Source: Geobacter sp.
GTDB lineage: Bacteria > Desulfobacterota > Desulfuromonadia > Geobacterales > DSM-12255
Direction of reading: 5' to 3'
DNA: 41,489 nt
Assembly (NCBI GenBank): GCA_009886125.1
Contig: VFJK01000065.1
Coordinates: 1-41,489 of the forward strand
Of the stretch, positions 1-8,386 are shown one piece after another. The notes under the pieces are model-generated. The model was not told the DNA's origin and searched no databases. It saw only the letters and a program-made list of their open reading frames with translations. The position numbers and the translations under genes were made by a program. The first letter of the stretch is position 1. Every line of letters starts with the position of its first letter.

Positions 1-92
1 CCGGTAAACCTGCAGCTGAAGCGCCACCTGCGGTTGCCGCTCCCCCTGCAGATGCGAGCAAGCCTGCAGTTGAACCATTGCCAGCGAAATAG
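1..92 (+). CDS. C-terminal tail of an upstream gene, Pro/Ala-rich (partial)
   Basis: An open frame enters from the left edge, read from base 3, and ends at the TAG at 90-92. The 29 visible residues are almost entirely Ala, Pro, Lys, Glu and Val, ending in EPLPAK, so this is a low-complexity, probably disordered tail. Such tails are common on periplasmic or cell-envelope proteins, and the lipoprotein at 27221 has one of similar composition. The function cannot be told from this fragment. The frame is supported by the perfect hairpin terminator that begins nine bases after the stop. Confidence 0.6.
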   Translation, partial: GKPAAEAPPAVAAPPADASKPAVEPLPAK

Positions 93-100
93 TCGCTAAA

Positions 101-128
101 ACGGCAGCCGGGGTTTTCCGGCTGCCGT
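101..128. terminator. Bidirectional intrinsic terminator between convergent genes
   Basis: A perfect 11-bp stem (ACGGCAGCCGG at 101-111 with its complement at 118-128) closes a 6-base loop. It has an A-run before it and a T-run after it, so it can work on both strands. It lies between the stop of the partial plus-strand gene and the stop of mutS2. Confidence 0.85.
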
Positions 129-132
129 TTGT

Positions 133-2493
133 TCAGTTATGCAGAGACACGACGGTGACCCCGTTGCCCCCTTCGAAGCCCTCTCCCTTTCGCAAGGATT
201 CTACCTGCGGACTTCTGGAAAGATGTTCCCTGATTCCGCGCATCAAAGAGCCGGTCCCTATCCCGTGGATTATCCGCACTTCTTTCGAGCCGTTCAGCGT
301 ACAGTTGTCGAGGTATTTGTCCATGACACTGATGGCCTCATCGACTCTGAACCCGATCAGATTGAGTTCATATTCTGTTTCAGGGTCGAGGCGCTTTGCT
401 GAACCCTTGCTTTTATGCTCTCGTTTTATTGAAAGTTCTGTGACTGGAGCTGAGACCGCTGAGAAGGGGAGCTCTATCTCCATGCTTCCGGCATTGAGTC
501 TGACCCGCTTCTGTTTTTTGTCGACAGCCAGAACCGTTGCATTGTGACCCAGCACCGGTACAAAAACTTTTCCCCCTGCAGTTATCGCTTCAGGTTCAAC
601 CAAGGGTTGAGGCCGTATCAGTTCAAGTTCGGTCTGGAGCCTCTCTTCGACAGCAGCGAGCGCGCCCGTACTTTTACGGCTGCGCTCTCGCCTCGCCTCT
701 TCAAGGATTCTGTTAAGCTCCGCTTTAGCGGAGTTTACAAGCTCCTTTGCAGTAATGATCCCTTTTTCACGGGCCTCGCGCAACCTTGTCGCAACGCTGC
801 TCAACCCCTCCTCGACGGATCTTTCTTTATTCGCAATATCAGCTTCACGTTGCAATAGCTCACGGTGCAGCGACTCGTTTCTGGTTCTGCTCTCTTTCAG
901 CTCTGCGAGAAGAGAGTGAAACTCGGATTCCATCCTCCCGACCAGCTCCCCTGCTTTATCAATGATCCTTTGCGGAAGGCCGCATTGCCGGGCAATGTCA
1001 AGTGCATGTGACTGCCCCGGTTCACCGGTAGTCAGCCTGTAGCCCGGGGAGAGAGTGGTCCTGTCGAACTCCATTGCACCGTTTATCATGCCCTGACTTT
1101 TCTGTACAAATGCCACAATATCGATGAGATGCGTTGTGGCAAAGACCATGCACCCTTTTGAGGCAAGCTCGGCAAGCGTGGCACAGGCTATAGCAGCTCC
1201 CTGAACTGGGTCGGTGCCGGTTCCCAGCTCATCAAGGAGAATAATGGTATGTTCATCCGCTTTCTGCAGGATCATCGATATTTTTCTGATATGGGAGGAG
1301 AACGTCGATAGGCTTTCCTCGATCGACTGGTCATCACCTATATCCGCTGCAACAGCCGCAGAAGCCGAAAAAACGGAGTTCCTGCCAGCCGGGACCGGGA
1401 TGCCTGACTGAGCCATGAGCGTCAGGATGCCGACGGTTTTGATGGCGATGGTCTTCCCGCCGGTATTGGGGCCCGTTATGAGAAGCGTCCGTATGCCGGA
1501 GCTGCTGCCGAGTTCTACATCCAGAGGCACTACCACTCTGCCGCCACGCTCTTTCTGGTAGAGGAGCAGTAACGGGTGATAGCCGCTTTCGATTCTTAAT
1601 GACATCGTGGCTGTTACCTGCGGAGTTGCAGCATCGATCAGGGTGGCAAAGGAGGCGAGCGAGTTGAGGAGGTCGAGTTTTATAACAGCTTCGAAGTCGG
1701 CAAGGATCAGATCAGAGTCCTCCCTTATCCAGCCGGTTATCTCTCTCAGTATCCGTATCTGCTCGGCCTTCTCTTCAGCGCTCAGGTTCTCAAGCTCGTT
1801 CACCAGGCCGATGACTTCTATCGGCTCCATGAATGCGGTCTCGCCGGTCCTTGAGACGTCATGGACCACTCCGGGGACCATCCCCTTCGAGTCCATCCGG
1901 ACCGGAATGACCCACCTGCCGTTTCTCTGGGTGATAAAGTCATCCTGAAGGAATATGGCGGTCTCTCTCTCCCGGACGATCTCCTCGAGCCTCTTTCTGA
2001 CCCTTGAGACCAGGCTTCTATGGGATCTGCGCAGATTGAAAAGCAGATCTGAGGCGGTGTCGAGGAGCCCGCCGTCTGGTGCGATCGTCCGTTCCAGCGG
2101 GTCAAGTATATCCGGAAAACCCTGCACCTCCCGGGCAAGTTCTCTGATGAGGGGGATGTCTGTGCGGTATTGAAAGAGTGATGACAGGTGCTGTGAGACC
2201 CTCAGGAGCGGCATCAGAAGTGACAGCTCTTCAGGGGCTAATGCAGCCCCATCGGGACGGGCAAGCTCCAGAAGCTCTCTGATGTCGTCAAAGGGGGCGA
2301 GTGGCAATCTGATGCCGGAGAGGGCGAGCGATCTGATCTCGTCGATCTGGGCGAAACGCAGCTTTATCTCTTCAAGTGACGGGATCGGGGACAGGGCCTT
2401 CAGGAGCGGGATAGTTGCTGGTGATTGGGCAAAAAGCGATATCCGGGCCAGTATTTTTTCAAATTCAAGCAGATGCAGTGTGTCCTGGCTCAT
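133..2493 (-). CDS. mutS2: MutS2-family ATPase/endonuclease
   Basis: MutS2 is a cytosolic homologue of mismatch protein MutS without the mismatch-binding domain. Family members suppress homologous recombination or act on collided ribosomes. The 786-residue length is typical. The Walker A GPNTGGKT lies near residues 340-348, followed by the Walker B and signature region LLDELGTGTDP. A charged coiled coil covers about 510-630, and a C-terminal Smr domain covers about 715-786 with HGIGTGSL and a terminal EGGNGVTVV. The usual LDLRG that opens the Smr domain reads LNLIG here, so the nuclease-associated Asp and Arg are absent. The start overlaps the stop of the GGQ protein upstream by 4 bp (ATGA), which implies translational coupling. 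The identity is secure; which MutS2 activity it has is not. Confidence 0.95.
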   Translation of the reverse strand: MSQDTLHLLEFEKILARISLFAQSPATIPLLKALSPIPSLEEIKLRFAQIDEIRSLALSGIRLPLAPFDDIRELLELARPDGAALAPEELSLLMPLLRVSQHLSSLFQYRTDIPLIRELAREVQGFPDILDPLERTIAPDGGLLDTASDLLFNLRRSHRSLVSRVRKRLEEIVRERETAIFLQDDFITQRNGRWVIPVRMDSKGMVPGVVHDVSRTGETAFMEPIEVIGLVNELENLSAEEKAEQIRILREITGWIREDSDLILADFEAVIKLDLLNSLASFATLIDAATPQVTATMSLRIESGYHPLLLLYQKERGGRVVVPLDVELGSSSGIRTLLITGPNTGGKTIAIKTVGILTLMAQSGIPVPAGRNSVFSASAAVAADIGDDQSIEESLSTFSSHIRKISMILQKADEHTIILLDELGTGTDPVQGAAIACATLAELASKGCMVFATTHLIDIVAFVQKSQGMINGAMEFDRTTLSPGYRLTTGEPGQSHALDIARQCGLPQRIIDKAGELVGRMESEFHSLLAELKESRTRNESLHRELLQREADIANKERSVEEGLSSVATRLREAREKGIITAKELVNSAKAELNRILEEARRERSRKSTGALAAVEERLQTELELIRPQPLVEPEAITAGGKVFVPVLGHNATVLAVDKKQKRVRLNAGSMEIELPFSAVSAPVTELSIKREHKSKGSAKRLDPETEYELNLIGFRVDEAISVMDKYLDNCTLNGSKEVRIIHGIGTGSLMRGIREHLSRSPQVESLRKGEGFEGGNGVTVVSLHN

Positions 2494-2852
2494 GGCGCCT
2501 CTTCTTTTCTGGATGATGATCTTCTTTTTGCACGCGATTTCTGCTTTCTGATCCGGTCTGCTTCCAGGCCGGCTTTCGTAGGAAGCCCTCTGGCAGCGGC
2601 AATTTTCTCAAGCAGTTCCCTTCGAGCCAGAAAACGATTGATCGATTGGCTCCGGTCTTTCATGCACTTGACCTCGATGCCGGTCGGCAGGTGGACCAGC
2701 TGTACGCAGGTTGAGCTTTTGTTGACGTGCTGCCCCCCCTTTCCGGACGAGCGGATAAAGCTCTCCCTGATCTCATTCTCTGTCACATCGAGCGTTTTCA
2801 TCTGCTCTGACAGGAGTCTCTGCTTCTCTGGTGATACGGCAAAAGTGACCAT
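2490..2852 (-). CDS. GGQ-domain release-factor-like protein (ribosome rescue type)
   Basis: This 120-residue protein is essentially a lone peptidyl-tRNA hydrolysis domain of class I release factors. GKGGQHVNK carries the GGQ tripeptide at residues 39-41, followed by a conserved TGIEVKC strand and a helix rich in Arg/Lys. The C-terminus (about 98-116) is strongly basic, RKQKSRAKRRSSSRK, as in ArfB/YaeJ and mitochondrial C12orf65, where the tail enters the mRNA channel of stalled ribosomes. The codon-recognition domains of RF1/RF2 are missing. Rescue of stalled ribosomes is therefore likely but inferred. AAGAGA lies about 8-12 bases before the ATG. The gene is first in a two-gene unit with mutS2, overlapping it by 4 bp. 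MutS2 homologues have also been linked to ribosome collisions, so the pairing fits a shared role. Confidence 0.85.
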   Translation of the reverse strand: MVTFAVSPEKQRLLSEQMKTLDVTENEIRESFIRSSGKGGQHVNKSSTCVQLVHLPTGIEVKCMKDRSQSINRFLARRELLEKIAAARGLPTKAGLEADRIRKQKSRAKRRSSSRKEEAP

Positions 2853-2956
2853 GCGCTCAAATCTCTTGATAGGGGATACTGCATGATACCTTCAAGCCGG
2901 GCATCTGCAAAGCGGCTTTTGCACCCCGGTTCGAAACTTGTCAGCGACCTGCTGTT

Positions 2957-3925
2957 ATGATAGTGTCCCGGAAGATGAAAATTTCAATTATCATACCTGT
3001 GAAGCCCGGTGGGGCTGTCGCTGCTCTTGAAGCGCTCCGGAAGCTCGAACCCGGATCCCCCGACCATGAGATCATCATTGCCGAGGGGAAAAGGCCGAGC
3101 CGTCAGCGCAATCAGGCTGCTGCGACTGCAGCGGGAGATCTGCTCTATTTTCTTGATGATGATGCCGCTGCTGCGCCTGATTCACTCAAGCGGCTTGCCG
3201 CAGCTTTTGCGGATGAGAAGGTCGTCGCTGTCGGCGGCCCGTCTGTAACCCCTCCCGGTGATTCAATGTTCCAGAGGTCTGTTGCGAGAGCCCTCTCTTC
3301 TTCGCTTGGAGGGGGTGCTATTCGCAATCGTTATCGTCGCCATGGCAGTTTGCGTGACACGGACGACAGCGAACTGATCCTCTGCAATCTTGCTTTCAGA
3401 AAAGAGGTCTATATCTCTTATGGCGGTCTTGATGAAAGGCTCTATCCGAATGAGGAGAACGAGCTGATCGACAGGCTTCTTGCTTCAGGTGCACGCCTGC
3501 TCCATGACCCTGATATGTTCGTTACAAGAAGTCAAAGACCCACGCTCAAGGCATTCATCAGGCAGATGCTTACCTATGGCAGAGGAAGGGCTGAACAGTC
3601 ACTGCTCAGCAGATCATTCAGTCTCAAACCTCTGATCCCGGTGCTCTTTGCCATTTATATTGTTTCTCTCGCACTCCTGCCCCTCTGGTGGTGGTACTTG
3701 CTGCCAGCCTATGTGTATTATTCGATGGTAGCCTTCTACGTGCTTGCTGCTGCGGAAGAAGGGATAGGCGTTGCATTGCGGCTCCCGATGATTTACACTC
3801 TACTTCACTTCTGCTATGGAGCCGGTTTCATCACAGGGCTTCTGTCGCCGCGGTATAAAACTGCTCCCGGAAGCCAGGAAGATGTATATTTGCGACAGGT
3901 AAAACGATTCAGCTCCGACTGGTGA
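2957..3925 (+). CDS. Family 2 glycosyltransferase with C-terminal membrane segments
   Basis: The N-terminal half is a GT-A fold of family GT2. It begins KISIIIPVKPGG and has the metal/nucleotide-binding acidic cluster DDD at residues 67-69 (LLYFLDDDAAAAPDSL). A second acidic stretch, YPNEENELIDR, sits where the family has its ED/QxxRW-like acceptor region. The last third (about 222-300) contains three or four hydrophobic segments rich in Trp, Tyr and Leu, so the enzyme is probably anchored in the inner membrane and uses a lipid-linked acceptor. Donor and acceptor are unknown. An alternative start is the ATG at 2975 (MKISIIIP), which begins right at the domain; neither start has a convincing Shine-Dalgarno. 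The gene is divergent from the GGQ gene. Confidence 0.8.
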   Translation: MIVSRKMKISIIIPVKPGGAVAALEALRKLEPGSPDHEIIIAEGKRPSRQRNQAAATAAGDLLYFLDDDAAAAPDSLKRLAAAFADEKVVAVGGPSVTPPGDSMFQRSVARALSSSLGGGAIRNRYRRHGSLRDTDDSELILCNLAFRKEVYISYGGLDERLYPNEENELIDRLLASGARLLHDPDMFVTRSQRPTLKAFIRQMLTYGRGRAEQSLLSRSFSLKPLIPVLFAIYIVSLALLPLWWWYLLPAYVYYSMVAFYVLAAAEEGIGVALRLPMIYTLLHFCYGAGFITGLLSPRYKTAPGSQEDVYLRQVKRFSSDW

Positions 3926-4150
3926 AATGATTATCCCGGTTTTGCCTGGTCGGCGATATAGCGTAGAGAAAGTTATCCCCGGAGATTATTGACACTCTAT
4001 CAGGCAGCGGCGATCAGCTCTGACTGCCTGATAAAACAGCCTTTTTCCGTTAGCCGCAGATGACGTCTGCAGTAAGGGGTTTTTGGCGTAATATTTGCTT
4101 AAATATCATATCTACGTTTCCGTACTATGAATCAGCCCGAGGAGGATTAC
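3926..4150 (+). promoter_or_regulatory. Intergenic leader with a 10-bp hairpin before the beta-propeller gene
   Basis: This gene-free stretch holds a perfect 10-bp inverted repeat, TATCAGGCAG at 3998-4007 and its complement at 4024-4033, around a 16-base loop. AAAACAGCCTTTTT follows, so it may terminate the glycosyltransferase transcript or be a leader structure. A smaller dyad, GCAGA-N5-TCTGC, lies at 4055-4069. TTGACA occurs at 3989-3994, without a good -10 box at standard spacing. GAGGAGG sits 5-11 bases before the ATG at 4151 and decides that start. Confidence 0.35.
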
Positions 4151-6277
4151 ATGAAATTCAGGTCACTAATGACTGCCATCTGCGTACTGGCCGCGGCGCA
4201 TATCGTATCTGCCGCACCGTTTGCATATATCGCCAATACCGGTACAAGGAATGTTTCGATAATCGACACGGCTACAAACGGCATCACGGCAACTGTGGCT
4301 CTCCCGGACGATAATGCAGACACGTCTCTGCACCCCAATGCGTACGGCATCACCGTCGGCGCTTCCGGGCAGTATGTCTATGTCGGCCTTAAGGATACCA
4401 ATGAAGTCGCGGTCTTGGACGCTGGCACGAATGCTGTTGTCAAGAGGATCACACTCGGGGCTGATATCCCTGGCGGATTGGCGGTAAATGCCGCGGAAAC
4501 GCGACTTTACGTTACCAGCACCATGAGCAACACCCTTATCGTCATTGACATAAGTTCCGGTGCTCGCGAGGTAGGTCGTGTCAGTCTCCATGGTGATTCA
4601 CTCAGTAACCCTGAAGGTGTTGTTCTGAACGCTGCCGGCACCAAGGCATATGTTGCGAACTCAACCAAGGATTCCATCGCAGTTGTCGCGACTGATGAGA
4701 CCAACAACGTTTACACACGGTCCTCGATCATTGCTGCAGGAGCAGGATCCTATCCGATGGGTCTGGCGCTCTCTTCTGATGGTACAAAACTGTATTTCGC
4801 CAGCATGAACGGCAATGCCGGGGTGGTAGACATTTTTACAAATTATGTGATTTCACGAAGCGCTATTCTGGACGCTACCAAAGAGGTTCCGCCCAACTCA
4901 TCCACGGCAACTGGTACAGCCACGTTCATGTTTAATCCAGCCAAAACAACTATTACAGTAGCCCTGAATACTACAGGATTGACCAACGTCACCGCCGCAA
5001 AAATCCTTTCCGGCACGGCAACCCAAAACGGTGGAGTCATGTTCACACTCTCTCCAACAACTTTCACATCGCCACTGACCAGGTCCCTTACCAGTGCTGA
5101 TCTGGATTCGACGTATACCGCGTCTGGAAAAACCTTTACCGATGCGGTGAACGCCATTCAGAGCGGTGATGTATATGTCAACGTTTATACTGTGACTAAT
5201 GTCGGCGGAGAGATTCGAGGGCAGATCGGTCCCCATATGACGACAGATTTTGGGAACCTCTCGATTGCCATCAATCCAGTCAGCAGTGAGGTGTATGCCC
5301 CTTCCTTTGCAATGGATCAGCTTTTTGCCTTCAATGGTCTCGGCTTCCCACTGTCTAGTTCACCTTATGCCAATGCTACCGGTCCAAGGGGAGTTTCGGT
5401 GAATCCTCTCGGAACAAAGCTTTTCGTTGCCATGAACATGGATGACACGGTGAAGGTTTTTGACACGGCAAGCCTGACAACTGCACCTGCATCCGTAGCC
5501 CTGCCTGTTGGTGCAAAACCGACAAACCTCGGTAATTTCATCGGACCTGCAACGCAATTCACCATAGCAGCCTCCGCCGGTGCAGGCTGCACCATAACAC
5601 CGACCGGGACTGTGCCGGTCACCGCTAAGGGATGGACATTCGGCATTTCCGGGGACGGTTGCAAGGTCCTGGTTAATGGAGCTGACGTCGGCTATCCAAG
5701 TACCTATAAGATTTCGCCAGTTACTGACAATTCCCAGACAATAAGTGCGAACCAGTTGGCTGGCACCTATTACAATCTTATTATCAGTCCTGCTGTTACA
5801 ACCAGTGTCAATGGCTACCTCGTGAGTAATCCTGCAGGCCTTAATCAGAGCACGACAACCGCTCAGTTCCTCAGTGGAACGAGCCCAACGGTAAATGCAG
5901 CTTCTGGTTTCAAGGCTATCAACTGGACCGGTGTCTGCGCCGGGACACCAGATGGCTCGGCATGCAGTACACCATTTACGAATCTTGGCGCAAACAAGAC
6001 TTTCAGCGCAACAGTAATAATTAACAATGGTGGTCCATTCTTTAACGTAACCAAGTCTGAATACTATCAGACCATTGCTACAGCAACTACTGCTACCGCT
6101 GGTGATTTCATCAAGATCTCTACTGCTATTACTGACCTTACCACTACCGGTTTTACCGTGCAGGCCAAAATGAGCAGCCAGTGGAATAAAGACGATTACA
6201 GCCAGAAAGGTACGTATACGCCGCTGAAAGTTACCATTACGGATGGTTCTGTTATAGCAGACGATCTGGTCCTTTAA
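4151..6277 (+). CDS. Secreted YVTN-type beta-propeller protein with an inserted CHRD domain
   Basis: The start is the ATG at 4151, five bases after GAGGAGG. An upstream in-frame ATG at 4127 would place that Shine-Dalgarno inside the gene. The 708-residue product has a Sec signal peptide (residues 1-21, ending SAAP). Residues 22-233 carry YVTN/YncE-like repeats (for example AYIANTGTRNVSIID, AYVANSTKDSIAVV). Residues about 236-361 match a CHRD domain (EVPPNSSTATGTATF near the start, YVNVYTVTNVGGEIRGQIGP at the end). Propeller-like repeats resume at about 365-460. The remainder is Ser/Thr/Gly-rich beta-sheet-like sequence. It is probably exported to the periplasm or surface. Ligand and role are unknown. 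The CHRD copy lacks the usual HIH-type motif. The gene stands alone between hairpins. Confidence 0.8.
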   Translation: MKFRSLMTAICVLAAAHIVSAAPFAYIANTGTRNVSIIDTATNGITATVALPDDNADTSLHPNAYGITVGASGQYVYVGLKDTNEVAVLDAGTNAVVKRITLGADIPGGLAVNAAETRLYVTSTMSNTLIVIDISSGAREVGRVSLHGDSLSNPEGVVLNAAGTKAYVANSTKDSIAVVATDETNNVYTRSSIIAAGAGSYPMGLALSSDGTKLYFASMNGNAGVVDIFTNYVISRSAILDATKEVPPNSSTATGTATFMFNPAKTTITVALNTTGLTNVTAAKILSGTATQNGGVMFTLSPTTFTSPLTRSLTSADLDSTYTASGKTFTDAVNAIQSGDVYVNVYTVTNVGGEIRGQIGPHMTTDFGNLSIAINPVSSEVYAPSFAMDQLFAFNGLGFPLSSSPYANATGPRGVSVNPLGTKLFVAMNMDDTVKVFDTASLTTAPASVALPVGAKPTNLGNFIGPATQFTIAASAGAGCTITPTGTVPVTAKGWTFGISGDGCKVLVNGADVGYPSTYKISPVTDNSQTISANQLAGTYYNLIISPAVTTSVNGYLVSNPAGLNQSTTTAQFLSGTSPTVNAASGFKAINWTGVCAGTPDGSACSTPFTNLGANKTFSATVIINNGGPFFNVTKSEYYQTIATATTATAGDFIKISTAITDLTTTGFTVQAKMSSQWNKDDYSQKGTYTPLKVTITDGSVIADDLVL

Positions 6278-6300
6278 GGTTAAACGCGAATCTGATACCG

Positions 6301-6326
6301 AAAGGGGGCTGAAAGGCCCCCTTTTA
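6301..6326 (+). terminator. Intrinsic terminator of the beta-propeller gene
   Basis: AAAGGGGGC (6301-6309) pairs with GCCCCCTTT (6316-6324) around a 6-base loop. The last arm runs into a T-rich tract (TTTTATTTT). It lies 23 bases after the stop codon. Confidence 0.9.
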
Positions 6327-6364
6327 TTTTGTCCGGAAGTCCCAGGAAGAGCAATTTTCAGACT

Positions 6365-6402
6365 AAAAGAGGGGCGACATGAATCCATGTCGTCCCTCTT
6401 TT
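6365..6402 (-). terminator. Strong (bidirectional) terminator of hisI-hisG
   Basis: A stem of at least 15 bp with one G-T pair (AAGAGGGGCGACATG, 6367-6381, and its partner from 6386) closes an AATC loop. A and T runs lie on both sides. On the minus strand it follows the hisG stop by about 22 bases. It stands back to back with the terminator at 6301. Confidence 0.9.
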
Positions 6403-6423
6403 TATGCGGATAAGGAAAGAGAA

Positions 6424-7299
6424 TCAGATGATCTTGTTCAGCGGATACTCAACTATCCCTTCTGCCCCAAGTTCCAGGAGCTTCGGCACGATCTTCCTGA
6501 CATCCTTTTCAGACAGAATGCTCTCTATCGACACCCAGTCCGACTTGTACAGATGAGAAACTGTCGGGGCCTTCTGACTCGGGAGGACTTTGGTGATCTC
6601 CTCTACTATGCTTCCGGGGGCGTTCATCTTGATCCCGACCATCCCTTCTGCTGCAAGTGCCGACTGAAGGAGGGTGGCGATCTGCTGGATCTTGGCCTTT
6701 TTCCATGGGTCTTCCCAAGCTGACCTGTTGGCGATCAGAACCGGAACTGACTGCATGAGGTCGCAGACGATGCGCAGGTTGTTTGCCCTGATCGTCGAAC
6801 CGGTCTCGGTTACCTCTACAATGGCGTCACAAAGCCCGTCAACAACTTTTGCCTCGGTAGCGCCCCAGGAAAACTCGACAGTGACCGGGATCCCTTTCTC
6901 GGCAAAGTAACGCTTGGTGAAGCCGACAAGTTCTGTCGAAATTGTAGCTCCGTGCAGGTCTTCGGGTTTCTGCACCGGCGAGTCCTGGGCAACGACCAGA
7001 ACCCAGCGTACCGGGCGGCGGGAGACTTTCGAGTAGACCATCTCGCAGACTTCGACGACATCGGAATCATTCTCACGGACCCAGTCGCGCCCGGCTATAC
7101 CGACATCTATTGTCCCGCGCTCAACATACTTTCCCATCTCCTGCGGCCGTATAAGCTTGCAGTTCATCTCTTCATCATCGACTCCGGGGAAGTAGCTTCG
7201 GGAGGAAATGCTTACCTTCCAGCCTGCTTTCCGGAAAAGATCGACTGTTGCATCTTCGAGGCTCCCCTTCGGGATGCCAAAGTTGAGTATGTTGCTCAT
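6424..7299 (-). CDS. hisG: ATP phosphoribosyltransferase, long form
   Basis: This enzyme catalyses the first step of histidine synthesis, joining ATP and PRPP to form phosphoribosyl-ATP. At 291 residues it is the long form (HisG-L), with a C-terminal ACT-like regulatory domain (about 225-291). That form normally binds histidine for feedback inhibition and does not need HisZ. Recognisable segments are [12 protein letters not shown] at the N-terminus, [10 protein letters not shown], and the PRPP-binding region [18 protein letters not shown]. The start ATG overlaps the hisI stop by 4 bp, so the two are translationally coupled. No other his genes are in the window, so this is a detached hisI-hisG unit. 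Confidence 0.96.
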   Translation of the reverse strand: MSNILNFGIPKGSLEDATVDLFRKAGWKVSISSRSYFPGVDDEEMNCKLIRPQEMGKYVERGTIDVGIAGRDWVRENDSDVVEVCEMVYSKVSRRPVRWVLVVAQDSPVQKPEDLHGATISTELVGFTKRYFAEKGIPVTVEFSWGATEAKVVDGLCDAIVEVTETGSTIRANNLRIVCDLMQSVPVLIANRSAWEDPWKKAKIQQIATLLQSALAAEGMVGIKMNAPGSIVEEITKVLPSQKAPTVSHLYKSDWVSIESILSEKDVRKIVPKLLELGAEGIVEYPLNKII

Positions 7300-7673
7300 T
7301 TCTTGTAAACCTCCGCCGGGTCAAAGAGCGGATTGGAATGCTCTACCCACGCCCCGTTTTCCCATTTTACATAAAAACAGCTCCTGTTGCCGGTATGGCA
7401 GGCGGCAGGCCCGTTCTGCTTCACCCGGATGACGACAGAGTCGGTATCGCAGTCGGTATAGGCCTCTATGACATCCTGGGTGTTCCCTGATTCTTCACCC
7501 TTCATCCAGTACTTGTTGCGGGTCCGACTGAAAAACCAGGTCTTGCCGGTTTCAAGTGTCAGGTTAAGGGTCTTCTCGTCCATGAAAGCAACCATGAGGA
7601 CATCGCCTGTTTCGTGGTCCTGAATGATGGCAGGGATCAACCCCCCCATCTTTTCGAAATCGATCTTTAACAT
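7296..7673 (-). CDS. hisI: Phosphoribosyl-AMP cyclohydrolase
   Basis: This cytosolic zinc enzyme opens the adenine ring of phosphoribosyl-AMP, the third step of histidine synthesis. At 125 residues it is the stand-alone form without a fused HisE domain. Family hallmarks are the N-terminal [19 protein letters not shown], the Mg-binding CDTDSVV, the zinc ligand region [14 protein letters not shown], and [15 protein letters not shown] in the middle. AAAAAGG lies seven bases before the ATG. Upstream there is only a family-A palindromic repeat and the rplI terminator, so the unit either has its own weak promoter next to that repeat or depends on read-through from the ribosomal genes. Confidence 0.96.
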   Translation of the reverse strand: MLKIDFEKMGGLIPAIIQDHETGDVLMVAFMDEKTLNLTLETGKTWFFSRTRNKYWMKGEESGNTQDVIEAYTDCDTDSVVIRVKQNGPAACHTGNRSCFYVKWENGAWVEHSNPLFDPAEVYKK

Positions 7674-7695
7674 ATGAATACCTTTTTAGTAAATA

Positions 7696-7850
7696 CGTGA
7701 CAGTGAGGGCTGTTTCTCGCTACAACGCTTCCGCTTTAGCGTCGATGGAGGTTTGTTCGCCTGATGAGAAGATCAGCGGCACTATCAATTGTGGCAGCAT
7801 CTGGCCATGTGCTCCGGCTGTTTCCGCTCGAAAAAGCCCTCACTGTCACG
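7696..7850. repeat. Family A palindromic repeat, copy 1 (155 bp)
   Basis: The element is bounded by perfect 16-bp terminal inverted repeats, CGTGACAGTGAGGGCT at 7696-7711 and its complement at 7835-7850. The pairing continues inward with one mismatch and then TTTC/GAAA. The interior contains ACGCT-N8-AGCGT. The second copy (10178-10332) is the reverse complement at about 85% identity by eye, with no gaps. It encodes nothing convincing and no transposase is nearby, so it resembles a non-autonomous element. It fills the gap between rplI and hisI. Confidence 0.85.
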
Positions 7851-7866
7851 CATTCAGGTTTAAGAA

Positions 7867-7897
7867 AAAAGGCGGCACAGGTAATCCCGCACCGCCT
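7867..7897 (-). terminator. Intrinsic terminator after rplI
   Basis: Read on the minus strand, AAGGCGGTGCGGG pairs with CCTGTGCCGCCTT around an ATTA loop, with some G-T pairs, and is followed by TTTTTT. It begins about 26 bases after the rplI stop and ends the rpsF-rplI transcript. Confidence 0.85.
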
Positions 7898-7922
7898 TAT
7901 TTGTTATCAGTGATCGGTCAGT

Positions 7923-8369
7923 TTAATCAGCCTTGGTCACAACAACCTTGAACGCGGCACTGACTTCCGGGTGGATCTTGACAGGAACAGTATATTCACC
8001 GGTCTGCTTGATCGGGTCAGCCAGGTTGATCTTTTTACGATCGATATCAATGCCATGTGCCTTCAGCTGCTCGGCAAGTTCCATGTTGGTGACCGCTCCA
8101 AAAAGCTTCCCTTCGTCTCCGGCCTGATGAACCAGGTTCAGAACGATAGCATCGATCTTGGCGCCCAGTGCTTTTGCCAGTTCCGTCAGCTTGTTCTTTT
8201 TGTACTCAAGCTGCCTCTTGGCATGTTCGAGAGCTTTAGTGTTCTTCTCATTTGCCAGCAGCACAAAGCCTTTGGGGATGAGGTAGTTGCGGGCATAACC
8301 GGGAGCGACCTTTACGACGTCGCCGATAGAGCCCAGATTTTCAATGTTTTCCTGCAGAATAACTTTCAT
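7923..8369 (-). CDS. rplI: 50S ribosomal protein L9
   Basis: L9 binds 23S rRNA at the base of the L1 stalk and helps hold the reading frame. The protein has 148 residues, the usual length. The N-terminal RNA-binding domain begins MKVILQENIENLGSIGDVVKVAPGYARNYL-like and includes the conserved GYARNYLIPKG. A long connecting helix rich in Lys, Glu and Leu follows, then a C-terminal domain with GKLFGAVTN. GGAGGAAAC directly precedes the ATG. It is the last gene of the rpsF-rpsR-DUF2232-rplI unit and is followed by a clear terminator. Confidence 0.97.
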   Translation of the reverse strand: MKVILQENIENLGSIGDVVKVAPGYARNYLIPKGFVLLANEKNTKALEHAKRQLEYKKNKLTELAKALGAKIDAIVLNLVHQAGDEGKLFGAVTNMELAEQLKAHGIDIDRKKINLADPIKQTGEYTVPVKIHPEVSAAFKVVVTKAD

Positions 8370-8386
8370 GTTTCCTCCCAGCCTGG

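Noticed and set aside
5360-6388. 342-codon open frame on the minus strand
   Set aside because: It is antisense to the beta-propeller gene and crosses its terminator; no motif and no Shine-Dalgarno supports it.
7697-7951. 84-codon plus-strand open frame
   Set aside because: It consists mostly of the family-A repeat and the rplI terminator, so it is not a gene.
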